Assembly (NCBI GenBank): GCA_965153455.1 | Contig: OZ234501.1 | Span: 4,030,001-4,094,000, forward strand | Direction of reading: 5' to 3' | DNA length: 64,000 bases | From: Sphagnum compactum | Taxonomy: Eukaryota; Bryophyta; Sphagnopsida; Sphagnales | In this document: piece by piece, positions 25,201 through 37,486 of the stretch | Layout of the letters: every line of letters begins with the position of its first letter | Position numbering within the stretch: the stretch's first letter is position 1 | Translations under genes and position numbers: made by a program | The notes under the pieces: generated by a model | The model's input: the letters and a program-made list of their open reading frames with translations, nothing else | The model's database searches: none | Told to the model about the DNA's origin: nothing

Positions 25201-25402
25201 GCATGATCTGGCTGCATTGCATTTCCACAAGGGGAAGAGACATTGCAAGACAAACTTCCACCCTGCCAGTTACCCAAGGGAGGCAATTGACATGTTTATG
25301 CAATCTGTGCAAAAGGGCGATTTCACTGTGCCCTTTCTTGACAAGATGCCCAGCTACAAATTGAGCTTCAAATGTCTGCAGCAGCCTTTATCCATCAGCT
25401 GA
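22297..25402 (+). CDS. Diverged AP2-family transcription factor with two AP2 domains, eight exons
   Basis: Predicted exons: 22297-23414, 23571-23647, 24013-24021 (9 nt), 24169-24266, 24386-24459, 24649-24699, 24840-24925, 25176-25402; all introns GT..AG, total 1740 nt (579 aa), one open frame. Residues 1-365 are acidic and unmatched. The first AP2 domain runs GVTKHRTSERFEAHVW, then EYLG (spanning the micro-exon), then EAARIHDLSALK and INFP. A linker (DLEEMKDVPWKDYLWILKR) resembles the ELEEMKNMTRQEF linker of AP2/ANT proteins. The second domain has SHGFTRGSSCFIGVA, HSKWEARVG, DLYLGIH and AAHAHDLAALHF. The family binds DNA and controls development. Both domains lack the usual Tyr-Arg before Gly-Val (LIGV, FIGV). 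Either a fast-evolving functional gene or a young pseudogene; intact splice sites favour the former. Confidence 0.82.
24013..24021 (+). other. Predicted 9-nt micro-exon of the AP2-like gene
   Basis: AGTATCTTG is preceded by TAACAG (acceptor) and followed by GTTAGC (donor). Placed between exons ending CAG G and beginning GC CAC it yields Gln-Glu-Tyr-Leu-Gly, restoring the YLG that AP2 domains carry. Double-AP2 genes such as AP2, ANT and WRI1 are known to carry a 9-nt exon encoding Val-Tyr-Leu at this position. Here the first residue becomes Glu. Confidence 0.7.
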
Positions 25403-28400
25403 ACCTTGAATTTGTACAGTCTTGATCCGTATGTTTTGTACATACAACTGTTTTTCATCACAGGTTTTCAAACTCTTTCCCTACACATGTCAAAAGAGTT
25501 TCTTGTTTGAATAAATTCTCAAAATTGGATTGCAGCAACTTGCATCACATGTGGGACTAAATTTCAAGCCAATGTTTCATCTCTGAACTTGTGCCTGAGT
25601 TTCTGACGTCGTTAACCTTTTTCAGCTCAGCATTTTAGTGCAGATGGCATGCAGTGGATTTGATTCCTTTGAAGCTGCATTTTTCTTTATTCCAATCAGA
25701 ACAGATGAAGCAATACCTGGCTCTAAACATGTTGCATTTGCCTACCATAGCATCAAGACATGAGTCATGACATTCTAGATAACAAAGGTAAAATGCCACT
25801 CAAAGAAACATGCTTTGCTCCTGCCATGGGGATTCTAACTGATTTGTCCACTTCAGTCTTTCTCAAACTCTGTTTGCTCTGGGTCCCTTCACAGTAGTTA
25901 TGCTTGGCTTCATAGTAGCCCTTGTAAAAGGCTGCAAGCTCTACTGTGAACACAACATGGACACAACAGGGAGAAAATATGTGTTTAGACCCAAGACTGC
26001 AATTTCTGTCAATACAGTACTTTGGCACAGGTTGAAGAGCAAAGGACTTAACTGCAATGAGGCCCTGCAGGGCACCTCTATTGTGCCATATTTATGTCTG
26101 TTTTTCAATAGCCTATTGTCACAATTGTCACACTTGCATGCACATTTTGCAACATAAGTTTTCTCAAACATATCAAACTGTTAATGCACCCGTCCAATAG
26201 GAAAAATGAGAAACCATTTTCAGCATTGCAAGTGGTTTGTTGAGAAACCACAATGTTTCTCAACAAAAATTCTAATGCATATTATGGGTATGTTATTCAC
26301 AAAATTACAACCTATTTTGCAACAAGGTTTCACTGCTTTTGTGATGTAAAACACAATTGATTTTGTCACATGGCTTCATCAACTTCAACAAATTCACTAC
26401 ATTGATTCTTGAATCTTTGCAACAATTTTGAGTCACATTTGTTCCTCTTGCATGACTCAAGATTTGCAATGTTCCGCAGAACGGGTCCTTGAAAATGTCC
26501 TGCAGACTGCACAGACAAAGCCATAGCCCCCAGAGCTTCAGGAGCTATCTCATTTCCTTCATCCTGCAAGCACTTACTCCTCATATTGTTGATTATAACA
26601 AGCAATGATCAATCAAGGGGAGGATTCCCAAAACCACTTACTAGAGGTGAAGAATCACTTCACTGTCCTCTCCTAGAGCTTGGCTGCAGGGGTACTTGAA
26701 CCATCATCATTCCACTTGGGCAACCTTTTTCAATCAGTGACAGGCCCAGGAAGATTCTGCACAGACAACAAGCAGCAAATTAGGATCCTTTCTTCTGCTT
26801 GCAAAGATTGGTGCATGATCCTTCAATCCTGTAGACCAAAATTCAGAACAAACAGCCACATGAGCGGCACAAAGCAGAGACAACAGCAAGCTATGTGCTC
26901 TTAAATCAATTCACTTCCCACTCTCACTTCATCTCAACAACACTCCACCATTTGCTCTACTCTTGCTGAAAAATAATCATGAGTGGCATTCTCATTGCAA
27001 TGTCTGACCAAATACAGAAAGAATCTGTGCTATAGTGTCCTTTGTATATTATTATCTCTAGAAATTGCTGGAGCTTCACTTGATTCAGTTCTGAAACATG
27101 AATCCCTGGAACAATGATCATCATTTAAACAAAAAAATTGAGAAAGAGAAGGCCGCACGAGAAGATTGGAATTGTGTTGAACAGCATCAAACCTTGTTTG
27201 CAGTAGTATTGTTATCTTTAACAAAATGTCCACTCTTGCCACCATGTGTTTTCCCTTCACACCGAGAGACAATCTATCTGTAGTTGGAAATGAGTATGAA
27301 ATCAAAACTTCCCTCAAATCCATCATGCAACAAACTATCAATCAATCCAAAATATTCTTTGGCATTTGACATCTAAGAAAATGAAAGGGGTTTTTTTTTC
27401 TCTCTTTCTCATTTCATAATAGTTCTTCAATTGCAGCTTCCATATTGGAATGTCCTTTGGCAAGCAAGCATTTACACTACTTGCTATGCATCATCTCCAT
27501 CACTGAATAGGAGTGGCAACTTAGTGCATAGATAGGCAAGCCTTACAATGTACATCCATAGAAACTGCATGTCATGCTCTTTACATGTCAAAGGCTCTAT
27601 GCACATACAATATTTTTTTCTTTTTTCCTCCTAGTTCTTTGCTCAAGGTTAAACCCTAAGAAGCCATGGCTTTTGGGTTCTCCGGATTTTAGATCCATTG
27701 TAAGAATGGGGTTTGTAATGATTTGAGTCAAATGGGTCACTCTTAACTCTAGGGGCAATGCTTTTTTGTTAGGGTAGAGACATCAGATAGTGAAGTACAG
27801 TCTTGTTGTTTGATGGTTGATAAGAGTATAGGTATTGTTTGTTGCATGTACCTATTGGGTGCCTTTGCTCAATTGAGTTTGTTACACAAAATGTTTTTAG
27901 GGTAACCAAACTTCACCTTGAAAGGGAAAATTATGAAGGCAATACAAACAAAAATTTGGATTGTTATTTGAGGCATAGATTCACTCAAAATGCAGGCCCA
28001 CCAATTTTTGTCTCTCAAGAATGAATTATCCAAGAGACAATTAAGAAAGGAAAAAAGGAAGCAATGTTGGATCAATAGATTCTTTTTTTTCGGCAGTCAA
28101 GTTTCTAGAGCCAATTTTTGTGTCTGAATTTAATGTGAAGGCAAATTGTTATGTCACTTAATGCTCTGAGGAAATGATTTTGACATGATGCCAAACTTTT
28201 TGATCAGGCTGTTGGGGTTTTTTTGGTTCAGTAGCTCTCCTAATTTGAGGTGGTTTGTGGCAAGAGAATTTGTCATTGAAGCTTTCGGGTAGCTCTTGAA
28301 TTGAGGCAATGTGGTAAGAGAATTTTGTTGTTGATCTTAGCTTTTGGGTTAGCCTATCTTGGGAATTGAGTGACTTGGCATTGCTAGTAGACTTAAAAGA

Positions 28401-28900
28401 AAGTTGGTGGGTGCAAAGTGCAAACCAGATTTTGAAATATGTTGCAAGAATTTGGTTGCTCTAGAATTGAAAACAATATGTGAAATTGGGTGGAGCATGA
28501 TTTTAACATTATAGACAACAGCAAAGTTTGTGGGATTTTGCTTTTGTGAGAGGAGGAGATACAAAAGTTGAAGATGAAAAAGTTTGAAGGTGCAAATCAA
28601 TGTTGTTGGGCTCAGGGGTTTGCAACAACCCAGCAGCATGGGGTGGTAAAGAATTGCATTGAATAACAATGCACAACAGGTCATCATGGTCTTCTTGTAC
28701 CTGTATTTTGGGAGGCATTTGAAACCATTTTAAGAGGATTGTGCAGCAGCAGGTAGTTGTATACCTATTGGATGTTCTTGAGAGGAAACAACAGATAAAG
28801 TTCAACTCATGGCTTATGGATGATGTTCCAAGGGTGGATTTCCTTGAAGCAAAAAATCTCCACAAATCACATGTGAATTTCAAGGGTGTGTGAGAGAGAA
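25403..28900. other. Intergenic spacer, no gene recognised
   Basis: The first few hundred bases probably include the AP2-like 3' UTR. The rest is moderately AT-rich unique-looking sequence with short frames on both strands (for example 25765-26171 and 28349-28910) that lack domains and splice-compatible neighbours. Unrecognised exons or a non-coding RNA cannot be excluded. Confidence 0.4.
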
Positions 28901-28910
28901 TTCCTTGCAA

Positions 28911-29217
28911 AAGAGTTCTTCTTCAGATTGCAGATTTAGTTTTTGCTCATTGTGAAAGCATTGTGTTTGTCTTATTCATGCTTGAGATATTGATGTGTGT
29001 AATTTCTGTTGATTTCTATGTTATGGGCAAGCTTTGGATTGCCACAATTTAGGTGCTCCGGGGTAGTACTAACTATCAATTGAAATTCTTGTCCTACATT
29101 GTGTGTGCAGTTGATGTTGCAGAAAGCAAATTGGAATCCTGGAGTTGCTGTTGCAGAAGGAATTGGATTTGGGAAATCCTGGATTGATGTGGAAGAAGAA
29201 GAATAGTTGTACCCATT
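28911..29217 (+). promoter_or_regulatory. Probable 5' leader or promoter-proximal region of the ALS3-like gene
   Basis: Directly upstream of the ALS3-like frame. It contains TTGTGTGTGCAG at about 29099-29110, a plausible acceptor of a leader intron, and a GAAGAAGAAG stretch just before the frame. The transcription start is not visible. Confidence 0.3.
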
Positions 29218-30204
29218 ATGCCTTTCTTTACTGTGTCAATAGCAGCAACAATTGTGATCCATGCTGGTAAGGGCAGTCTGAGATTTCTGAGAAATATTCC
29301 TGAACAGGAGTTCAAATTGATTCCCAAGAAGAAGAAGAAGAAGAAGATGCAGCAGGCAAGTAATTACAGTAATAGTGATGCAAGAATCAAGCCACCCATT
29401 GTTGCACTTGAATGGGGGAAGATTTGGAGTGATTTTGAAGGCGGGTTGTTGAGACCTGTGCTAGCATTAAGTGTGGCAGGAGCGGCAATTCTAGTATCGT
29501 ATTCACAGCGTCTTGGGATTGAGAAAGAGATGGCAATTTCCATTGCTCGTGCCTTCATACAACTCTCCATCATTGGCTTTGTTTTGGAGTTCATCTTCAA
29601 TCAATCGAATGTCGCATGGATTTTTGTGGCATACATTTCAATGGTTTCTGTAGCAGGTTATACAGCAGGAAGGCGAGCAAGGCATGTACCCCATGGAGGC
29701 TACATTTCTGGACTCTCCATTTTCGTGGGGACAAGCTTGACATTGCTGATGTTAGTGGCATGTAATGTATTTCCATTCACTCCCAGGTACATTATCCCCA
29801 TCGCTGGCATGATGGTTGGAAATTCCATGGGTGTAACAGGGGTGACATTGAGACGGATGCAAGAAGATGTGCAAGCACAGCAAGGATTGATAGAGACAGC
29901 TTTAGCATTGGGAGCAACACCCAGACAGGCAACATTGAAGCAAGTGCAACGAGCTCTCATTGTGGGTCTTTCTCCTACTCTTGACAATGCAAAGACAGTA
30001 GGTTTGATTTCTTTGCCAGGAGCAATGACAGGTCTCATCATGGGTGGTGCATCACCCATGCTTGCAATCCAGCTACAAATTGTGGTGATGAACATGTTGC
30101 TGGGAGCTTCAACTTTCAGCGGTGTATTGGCTACATTTCTAAGTTGGCCTTTCTTCTTCACTAAATCATACCAGCTCGAAACAAAGGTGCTGATTGCAGA
30201 CTAA
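29218..30204 (+). CDS. ALS3: ALS3/STAR2-type (UPF0014, FetB-like) membrane protein
   Basis: A single exon encodes up to 328 aa. Residues 74-320 match the UPF0014 family: GGLLRPVLALSVAGAAILVSYSQRLG, ARAFIQLSIIGFVLEFIF, SVAGYTAGRRARHVP, IIPIAGMMVGNSMGVTG, the coupling-like helix ETALALGATPRQA (residues 226-238) and LISLPGAMTGLIMGGASP. About seven hydrophobic segments are visible. In plants this subunit pairs with a soluble ABC ATPase (STAR1) and is needed for aluminium tolerance; bacterial FetB exports iron. The family usually begins shortly before GGLLRP, so Met44 at 29347, just after a seven-lysine stretch, is as plausible a start as Met1. The lysines come from a GAA/GAG repeat. The frame is intact; absence of introns could mean a retrocopy or simply a lineage feature. 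Confidence 0.9.
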   Translation: MPFFTVSIAATIVIHAGKGSLRFLRNIPEQEFKLIPKKKKKKKMQQASNYSNSDARIKPPIVALEWGKIWSDFEGGLLRPVLALSVAGAAILVSYSQRLGIEKEMAISIARAFIQLSIIGFVLEFIFNQSNVAWIFVAYISMVSVAGYTAGRRARHVPHGGYISGLSIFVGTSLTLLMLVACNVFPFTPRYIIPIAGMMVGNSMGVTGVTLRRMQEDVQAQQGLIETALALGATPRQATLKQVQRALIVGLSPTLDNAKTVGLISLPGAMTGLIMGGASPMLAIQLQIVVMNMLLGASTFSGVLATFLSWPFFFTKSYQLETKVLIAD

Positions 30205-33200
30205 GAAGAAGCAGCAGCAGCAGCTCCAACTTCCCCTGTTGCAATCCAAGGTTGAAAAATTATCCACTTCCTTTATTGCTCATTGCAAATCTCCTCTCCT
30301 CTCCTGCCTGCAAATCTCTTCTTCTCCTTCCATTTCCATAGTTGTTGCTGTCAAAATTCCATGGTTTGTCTTTGATTATATTTTGATGAAATCAGAAAGC
30401 TTTGCTCGAATTGGCTGCTACTCCTGTGATTCTGAAGTGATCAATTGATCACTACATATGCTTTTTCCATGGATCCTAGCAATTGGGTCTTGCTTTCTTG
30501 ACTGTGGTGCTTGATTTTTGTTTTAAGACCACCACTGCTTGGATTGATGTAATTTCCATTCTATGAAACCTTTTTGGATCTGCAGCTTTTTATGAATGCA
30601 ATTCAAAGATCTTCTCCATCAACCCTAGATCATTCAAGTCTGGCAAAAAAAACCCACAAAACATCAGTTGTCTTCCCATAAAAGAAACACATCATAAAAC
30701 ATCAATCTATCTTCCCAAAAAAAACCTTGCCATAAAACATCAATCTATCTTTCCATAAAGAAAACTCATCATGAAATGGTCCATTGCAAAAGAAAAAGAA
30801 ATTAACAGAACCTGGGTAGCAGCCCATCTACTGAATAGGAGAAGAGAGGTGATCAAATGTAATTTGAATCCCTTGCCTCAAAATGGGTTGTTGAAGTTTT
30901 GTGTAATTGTAAGAGAAATACCACACATGCATTTAATAACTTTGCATCAAAACTTGATGATAATCATGAATATCAAATTAACTACCAGGAGGCAGGAATG
31001 AAAGAAGATCTCGTCATTGATTGAAAAATTAACATAGATCATAGTAAGTGCTACTCATATAAGAGGGTAGCTCATTCAGGTTAATGGCGGTTGTTGATTA
31101 CAATCAACATTTACAAAAAAATTGCTAGCTTTTTTCTTTGTGCCAATGGTGTGATTGTTTTTTATTCATGTTGTAGTAGATGCAACAAGGTGCTAAACCA
31201 AATTTGCATACAAGGACATTAGTTGTTTGATTCTATGGAAAGATGAATTTGAAGATAGTTACTCAAATGAGCCAAGTTTTTAATGGATGTCTTGGGTGGT
31301 TTGAGTCCCTCAAGGAGATTTGACCTTGTCTCAAAAAAAATTCATTTTAATTTTGCTTGGCAAATCAATTTAGTCACCATAATCATATGTGGAAATTACC
31401 TCAATTGCAAATCATTTAGAACAACAAATTCAAGTTATTTAGTTTTTTCATCTTCTAGATGTTAGTATTGAACCAAACTCCTCTTCATACTTCCAGTTCT
31501 CTGGACCCTAATTGATTTCATCACTTTTGCACTTCAACTTGAAGTTGTCAACATTTTATCCAATTAATAGCTAAATTGCGTACGTTTTAGTTCATTAGTA
31601 TGGAGGTGTACTAGTGGTCAATTCCTAATGCTTGCCAACATGGGAACAATCCAAATGATGTTATTTTTCAATGAAGGTAATAAAGTTAGTTGCAAAAGAA
31701 AGGGGACTCAAAGCTAAGAACCACAATTGTCCCATAAAAGGGATGAGCTCAAGGTGAGATCACAAATTGGCATTCAAACAAAGTAATTTGGTATTAAACA
31801 TGGCTTAAAATTCCTCTACGCCCCCCTCCCCCTCCCCCAATGTTGGTGGTAAAATGAGTTTTAACTTGAATTAGAAATTTTCTTTCATTGTTAGTATATT
31901 TATTTGACAAATACTTTGAATCTTGTGTAATAAATGTTCATATTCAACATTTGAAACTTATTCAAAACTTTGTTCTAATGAAATTTATTCATTTTGCAAA
32001 GAATAGGCAATAGCAATTAAGGGTGAAAAAGGTTTGTAGGGTGAAGTAAAGGCCAAAAGATAAGGTATTTAAGAAATTTTTTAACATACTAAATACTTGT
32101 TGTAATTTTGAAACTACTAAACCACGTTACAAAACAATGTTATGCATGTAAGTGTAAATCATTTATGCTTACATGCCAAATGTTTTACATTAAAATTTCA
32201 TGTCATGTATATATTGGGATTTACATTTGGATTTGCACAACATGCATGTATATATTTTGACATACATTTCCATGACACCATGCAAAACACTTTGTTTTGC
32301 AAATGTAAATCAATGTGCAATACCCTCATGAAGGTATTGCACTACCCACTATTTTTGGAGATTATGGTTTGTATAAAAGTGAAGGTGTTGCATCTCACAC
32401 TTTTCATTAGTGGTTGTGGTTTTCTAAATCAAAGCAAGATCATAACAAATGCAAGATGAAAAAGGGGAGCTCACCTTAAAAAAATCATTAATGAAGTTTG
32501 TAGCAATGTTAAAAATTGCAAGATATCATCACTTAAACTTGAAAATTTTGTAAATTGTAAAGAACAACATGGAGGAACTAATATTAAATGTTGTTTGCAA
32601 GATCAAAATGATAGGAGTTACAAGAAAACCACAAAAAAAATGAATGTAACATGACAAAAAAGGTAATGAGTGTAAGAAGTAAGAAGCTCACATAAAACAA
32701 ATCATTGTTGGAGCTTTGAACAATGCAAAAAGAAGAAGTAAGATGACAACAACACCACCATTTGCACTTGCAAACAACCTTTAAACAAAGGGGAGCAACA
32801 TAAGGGAGCTCACAAGATCACAATGAAAGAAGTTTTGCAAGATATCATTCATCCATACTATTTTATCTTCTCCCATGCCTACCATTTGTCCTTTTACCCT
32901 TTTTTCTTTTTCTTTGTTGAACAAACTCCACTTCAACAAATTGTTGTCTTGAACCTTGGAAAGAGAGAAGAATTTTTTTTTTTGCAATATTGCATATGTT
33001 ATTATGTGTTTTGTTCACTTATTTGTTTAAATTATTTTATATGGCTTTACATGGTGTGAAAAATTGTATAAATGTATGTGTTTTTGTGTGTGATTTACAT
33101 TTATGCTACTCTTGTTTTACACATGATGAAATAACTTTACATGATTTTACATTTACATGTAAATGTATATTTTTTTGTTATACACAAGTGCAAGCAAGAT

Positions 33201-33240
33201 GTTTTGTACATACTTGTCACTTTGATTTCTATTTGAACAC
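30205..33240. other. 3' UTR and AT-rich spacer, nothing recognised
   Basis: The first ~250 bp are probably the 3' UTR of the ALS3-like gene. Near 30640-30780 a phrase CATAAAACATCAATCTATCTT is repeated about three times. From about 32.1 kb many TTTACATxTACATG words occur without clear periodicity. No coding signal. Confidence 0.4.
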
Positions 33241-33260
33241 AAAAAAAAAAAAAAAAAAAA
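33241..33260. repeat. Homopolymer: 20 consecutive A
   Basis: A pure A tract at the end of a 1-kb AT-rich region. It could be a retroposon tail, but no flanking target duplication was found. Confidence 0.85.
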
Positions 33261-36050
33261 TTTAACTTTTAACCTTCTTTTAGCATTTCAAAACAAATAA
33301 AAATTTTAGTTTTTTTCATGGGCATTTTTAGCTTTCTTTTAACTTCTCAAAAGAATTTGTGTCATGTCATTTGGACTTGAAAAATATCTCAAAATATCTC
33401 CAACAATTATATCATTTAAAAAAATTAAACCCATTTATTGTTAATTAATGTCAAATCCCTTTACGATGATCACTAATGATGCTACAATAGGAAACTTATT
33501 AAAAACACACTAAACCAAAGGTATCATTAGTGTTTAGTAATAACACATTTAATTTGAGTTCAAAGTTAATGATGTATTCTATTATCAATACCCATTTTAA
33601 TATTGATCACACAAACAACCCAAAACCCTTTTATTCATTCAAAATCGTTGAGAAAAGTTTAAAGTTGGAACTAATGTTGGTTAATTATTAGTTGTAAAAA
33701 AATTCATTGGGTCCATGTCTAATTTTCAAATGCAAAACCTTTGGTTTCAAGTTTGAAGAATGTTTTCAAAAACTAAGACCCTTCTAGGTTTTAGGATGGA
33801 TTCAATTTGAAATTATTAATTAGATAGGGGATGTAGCTTGAAATTCAAATTTTTTTTCACCATGAAGCACTTTGGCTGGTTGATAACAATAAGATAATTT
33901 TTAAAACAAATTTTTAAGATAATCTCCAAATAAATTTTTTTTCACATTTTTCCTTTCCTTTTCCTCCATGCAAACATATGTTTTTACCTCCTCTCATGCT
34001 CAAAAACCTCCACTGCTAGCCTCTTGTAGGTTTTTTATCTTGCATAGACTCGCTCTATGCAAATTTTGGGCTATTTGGATTGAGATCATGAATTCCTTTC
34101 TTGACCAAACCTCACCACAAGCTCACTTATTTATTAGAATTAGCAAAACTAGGTAAAAAAAACTAAACCTTTTCCACCATTCTCTTCCAAGCTTTCAATA
34201 TCTTCATCCAAACCCCAATCCTAGAAAAAACGCATGGTTTTTGATTGGGACCTAGATCCAACATTTGGGAGCCATCTCTTATGCCAAGAAGGCTTGTAGA
34301 CAAACAATTTTTACCAATAAAACCACCTTAGGTTTGACTCCCCAAGCCCATAAGTTGAAATGATCCATTTACACAATAGGGCAAGAGTATTTATTATTTT
34401 TCACATTTCATTATTTTTATGAATTAAAGTATTGAAAATATGGATGAAAAATATCAAATGAAAATTTTCTTTCCACCACTTTCATGACAAACTATGGAAT
34501 GGAATAGTGTGAAAGAACTTTTACCCCACACTTGCATTCTCTCCTCCCCCCCCCCCCCCCCTTTCCCAAGCCGTAATAAAGTTGTACATCCTCTTTCACA
34601 TCATTGGAATTTACATTTATAATTTTCAAATTTTTGACTTTCCCATATTAAGGAAGAGACAAGAAACTAATTAGTATTTTATCTTGAACGCAGTCACTAG
34701 AAAAAATGATTAATAACATACTTGCAAGTTCGGTAGAGGAAATCAACAAACTAACCCAAAAGACAAGTGCTAAGGAACACAAATCAACACTTACGAAAAT
34801 AATGAAATTGATTTGGTGAGGGTTTTATGTACCACTTGCAACTTTAAACCTACAATAAAAGACTTGACACCTAGGAGGGTGGTGATCCCAAAGGAGTTTC
34901 CTTCATATGTGGTAGGAGAACATTCTAAAGCCAAATGTTATTTGGCTAGACAAATTTTTTGTGTGTTTTCAAGAAGGTGAGAGTTTGTACCATAATGGGC
35001 TTTTCAAAGGCTAATGTTGAAATTGTTTAATGGGGACATTGGGAGTCAGACATTCAACCTAGGATAGTGGACGTGGAATAGATAGGATGAGATGGTGAGA
35101 TATAGTGCAAAATTAGGAAGGAAACTCATGAATGCAATTTTGTGCTTAACATAACATACTTGGAAAGTGTGACGTTTCACAAAATTACAAGTTGAAGTGG
35201 AAGGAATAATGGAAAAAATAGAGAGCCAATAACGACGTCGGTTTATTTGGTCATTATGACACGAAGCTTTGGTGGTCAACACATGGTGTGCTAAGGCAAA
35301 TCAAAGTTTACAAGTCAATTACAATTTTTTGCAATTCCAAGAGCCTTGGATTTGTCACACACAAGTTTTGGCAATACTTGCAAGCTACCAAGGTGTGAGA
35401 GTTTTTTAGTTATGTCCATGTATCACCTCAAGTTCTCTCGATAGTCTAATTGAGCTGGGAAGGCTCTTGACTTAAAGCAAATGTGTAATCAACATCCAGT
35501 TGCTTAACAAGGTTAAAATGTTTGAATTTGTGTGGTCCTTACTAATGTTGGTCAGATACCACACTAGGCTACCAATAAGGCATATTTTGTAAAACAATTT
35601 AATAGATGGATATGCATCAAAAAAATTCAGAAATTTATTTTTCAAGGCGGGTCTAGATTCAAGTTCAATTTTTGTTCTTTCAGCAGAAGTGAAAAATAAA
35701 TTAACGATTGATACATACAAAGCTTATGCATGTTCAAAATTTAGATGATCACAATTTTTTTCCACTCGCATGAGAACATACACATTCCCAAATCAAACGA
35801 CTTGCGGGGTAATTGAATCTTAATTCTTCTTGAAAGAACTCTTTGCTCACTACAGTTCAAGCTTCTTGCTCCAACCTCACCCCAATTACCTCACAAAAAG
35901 CACACCTCTATGATAATTTGCCAAGATAGGATAGACATTCATGTCCAGGGTCCCATCAAAAGTTACCACTGAATATGCATATTGCAGGGTCACACACACT
36001 TAAGATAGACATTACATATAGTAAAGGAAGAAAGTAGCTTCCCCTGAATC
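33261..36050. other. AT-rich spacer with a 16-C run
   Basis: No gene or element is recognised. A pure run of 16 C lies at 34546-34561. Confidence 0.4.
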
Positions 36051-36059
36051 CGGACGGAC

Positions 36060-36800
36060 AGTAGTTACGGACAGTAGCTAAATATAGCAAAGGAACAAAT
36101 ACATGAAAGCTTACACTTGCCGTGATTTGTGAGTGCCGCCTCTGTTCCTATTGGGTGCGGTCCGGAGAGAAGTGCGTTGTAATGGGAAAGTTGTTGATGG
36201 GTAAAGTGGAATAACGGGTGCACACAGACACGTAGCAGCACGTTCCTCCCCTTCCACCTCCCTCCTCTCCATGCTGTGGTGGAGCTGCTGCTTTTGTGTT
36301 TTAGAAAAAACTTAGATCTCGCACTCGGCAATTGCTCTCGCTGCACTGATGATGAAGAAATTGCTTCGGAAAAACGTTAAGAATTGCTATGCTCCTCACA
36401 ATCCCAGAGCATCCCAACTGGACCCAAATCCAATACTCTTTCGAGCGTCGCAAGTCGACGCAAATCCAATCTTTCTCCCGCCGCCGCCACCAGCTGTGCA
36501 ATTCTTGGTGGGAAAATTCCACATTGAATTTCTGTTTTTGATTGATGGCGCTCTGTCTTGGTTGCAGATCTTGATCATAAGTCCATACACTAGAATAGTC
36601 TTCTTTTGTGTGCACAACGACCCGAACCAGCTGGATTTGAATTTGCTCAAAACTATTTTCTTCGTATCTCTCCTGAATTTGACTCTATTCAACTTCAGAC
36701 AATTATCAAGTCTTTTGGACAAGTGTGCTCTTTACTACAAGCAACAGGATGCACAGAAAAAAAATAAAAACAGAAAAACACTTTAACAATTAGAAACTTT
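36060..36800. other. GC-richer patch with open frames on both strands, unassigned
   Basis: Composition is less AT-rich at 36060-36500. Frames of 93-145 codons are open on both strands (plus 36349-36786; minus 36065-36346, 36301-36615 and 36396-36722). None shows a known domain. The plus frame starts MMKKLLRKN and has a PPPPPP stretch. It may be the promoter or first exon of an undetected gene, or an old insertion. Confidence 0.25.
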
Positions 36801-36813
36801 TTGTAAACACTTA

Positions 36814-37397
36814 AACATGAAACAAAAAAGGGAAATATCGTAAAATAATCTTAAAAGAAAATTTAAAAATAGATGACAAAACATAAGAAACAAAACAGAG
36901 AGCAAAAGAAAGAGAAAAAAAACCATACTTGAAAAAAAAATGAGGTTTGTCTTCTTTTCCAAACTTCAAACCTGCATCTAATCAAACAAAAATAAAAAAG
37001 TTTTTTAAATTATTTTTATTATAAATCATATTAGAAAAACTAAAAAAAATTTGGAAAAGAAAATAGAAATTAAATAAATAAATAATAGAAAACAAATGAA
37101 GATAGACATAATAAGACTAGAAAAAATTAAAACATGAAACAAACATAAACAAAAAAAAGTAAAAACACAAAAACTATAAAAAAGGAATGAAAACAAATGA
37201 AACAAGGAAAGGGAAATACAGTAAAATCATTTTAAAAGAAAAAAAATTACAAAAAAAAAGAAACCAAATAAAGAGTAGAAAATAAGAAAAAATAAAACTT
37301 ATAATAATGAAGAAAAACCCTACTTGAAAAAGAATGAGGTGTGTCTTTTTTCTCCAAACTTCAAACTTGCATCCAAATAAACAAAAATACAAAAGTG
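36814..37397. repeat. A-rich direct duplication (~190 bp units, ~375 bp apart)
   Basis: Copy 1 (about 36814-36999) and copy 2 (about 37186-37397) share AAGGGAAATA, GTAAAATxAT, TACTTGAAAAA, ATGAGGTxTGTCTT, CCAAACTTCAAAC and TGCATC in order. They are separated by A-rich filler. Confidence 0.55.
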
Positions 37398-37486
37398 AAA
37401 AAGAAACACTTTATTTTTAGTATACAAAATAATAAAAATAAAAGTTTTGAAAAAAACTAAAATATGAACCAAACATTGTTGAAATA

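Noticed and set aside
29700-30161. 153-codon minus-strand frame
   Set aside because: Exact antisense shadow of the ALS3-like coding region.
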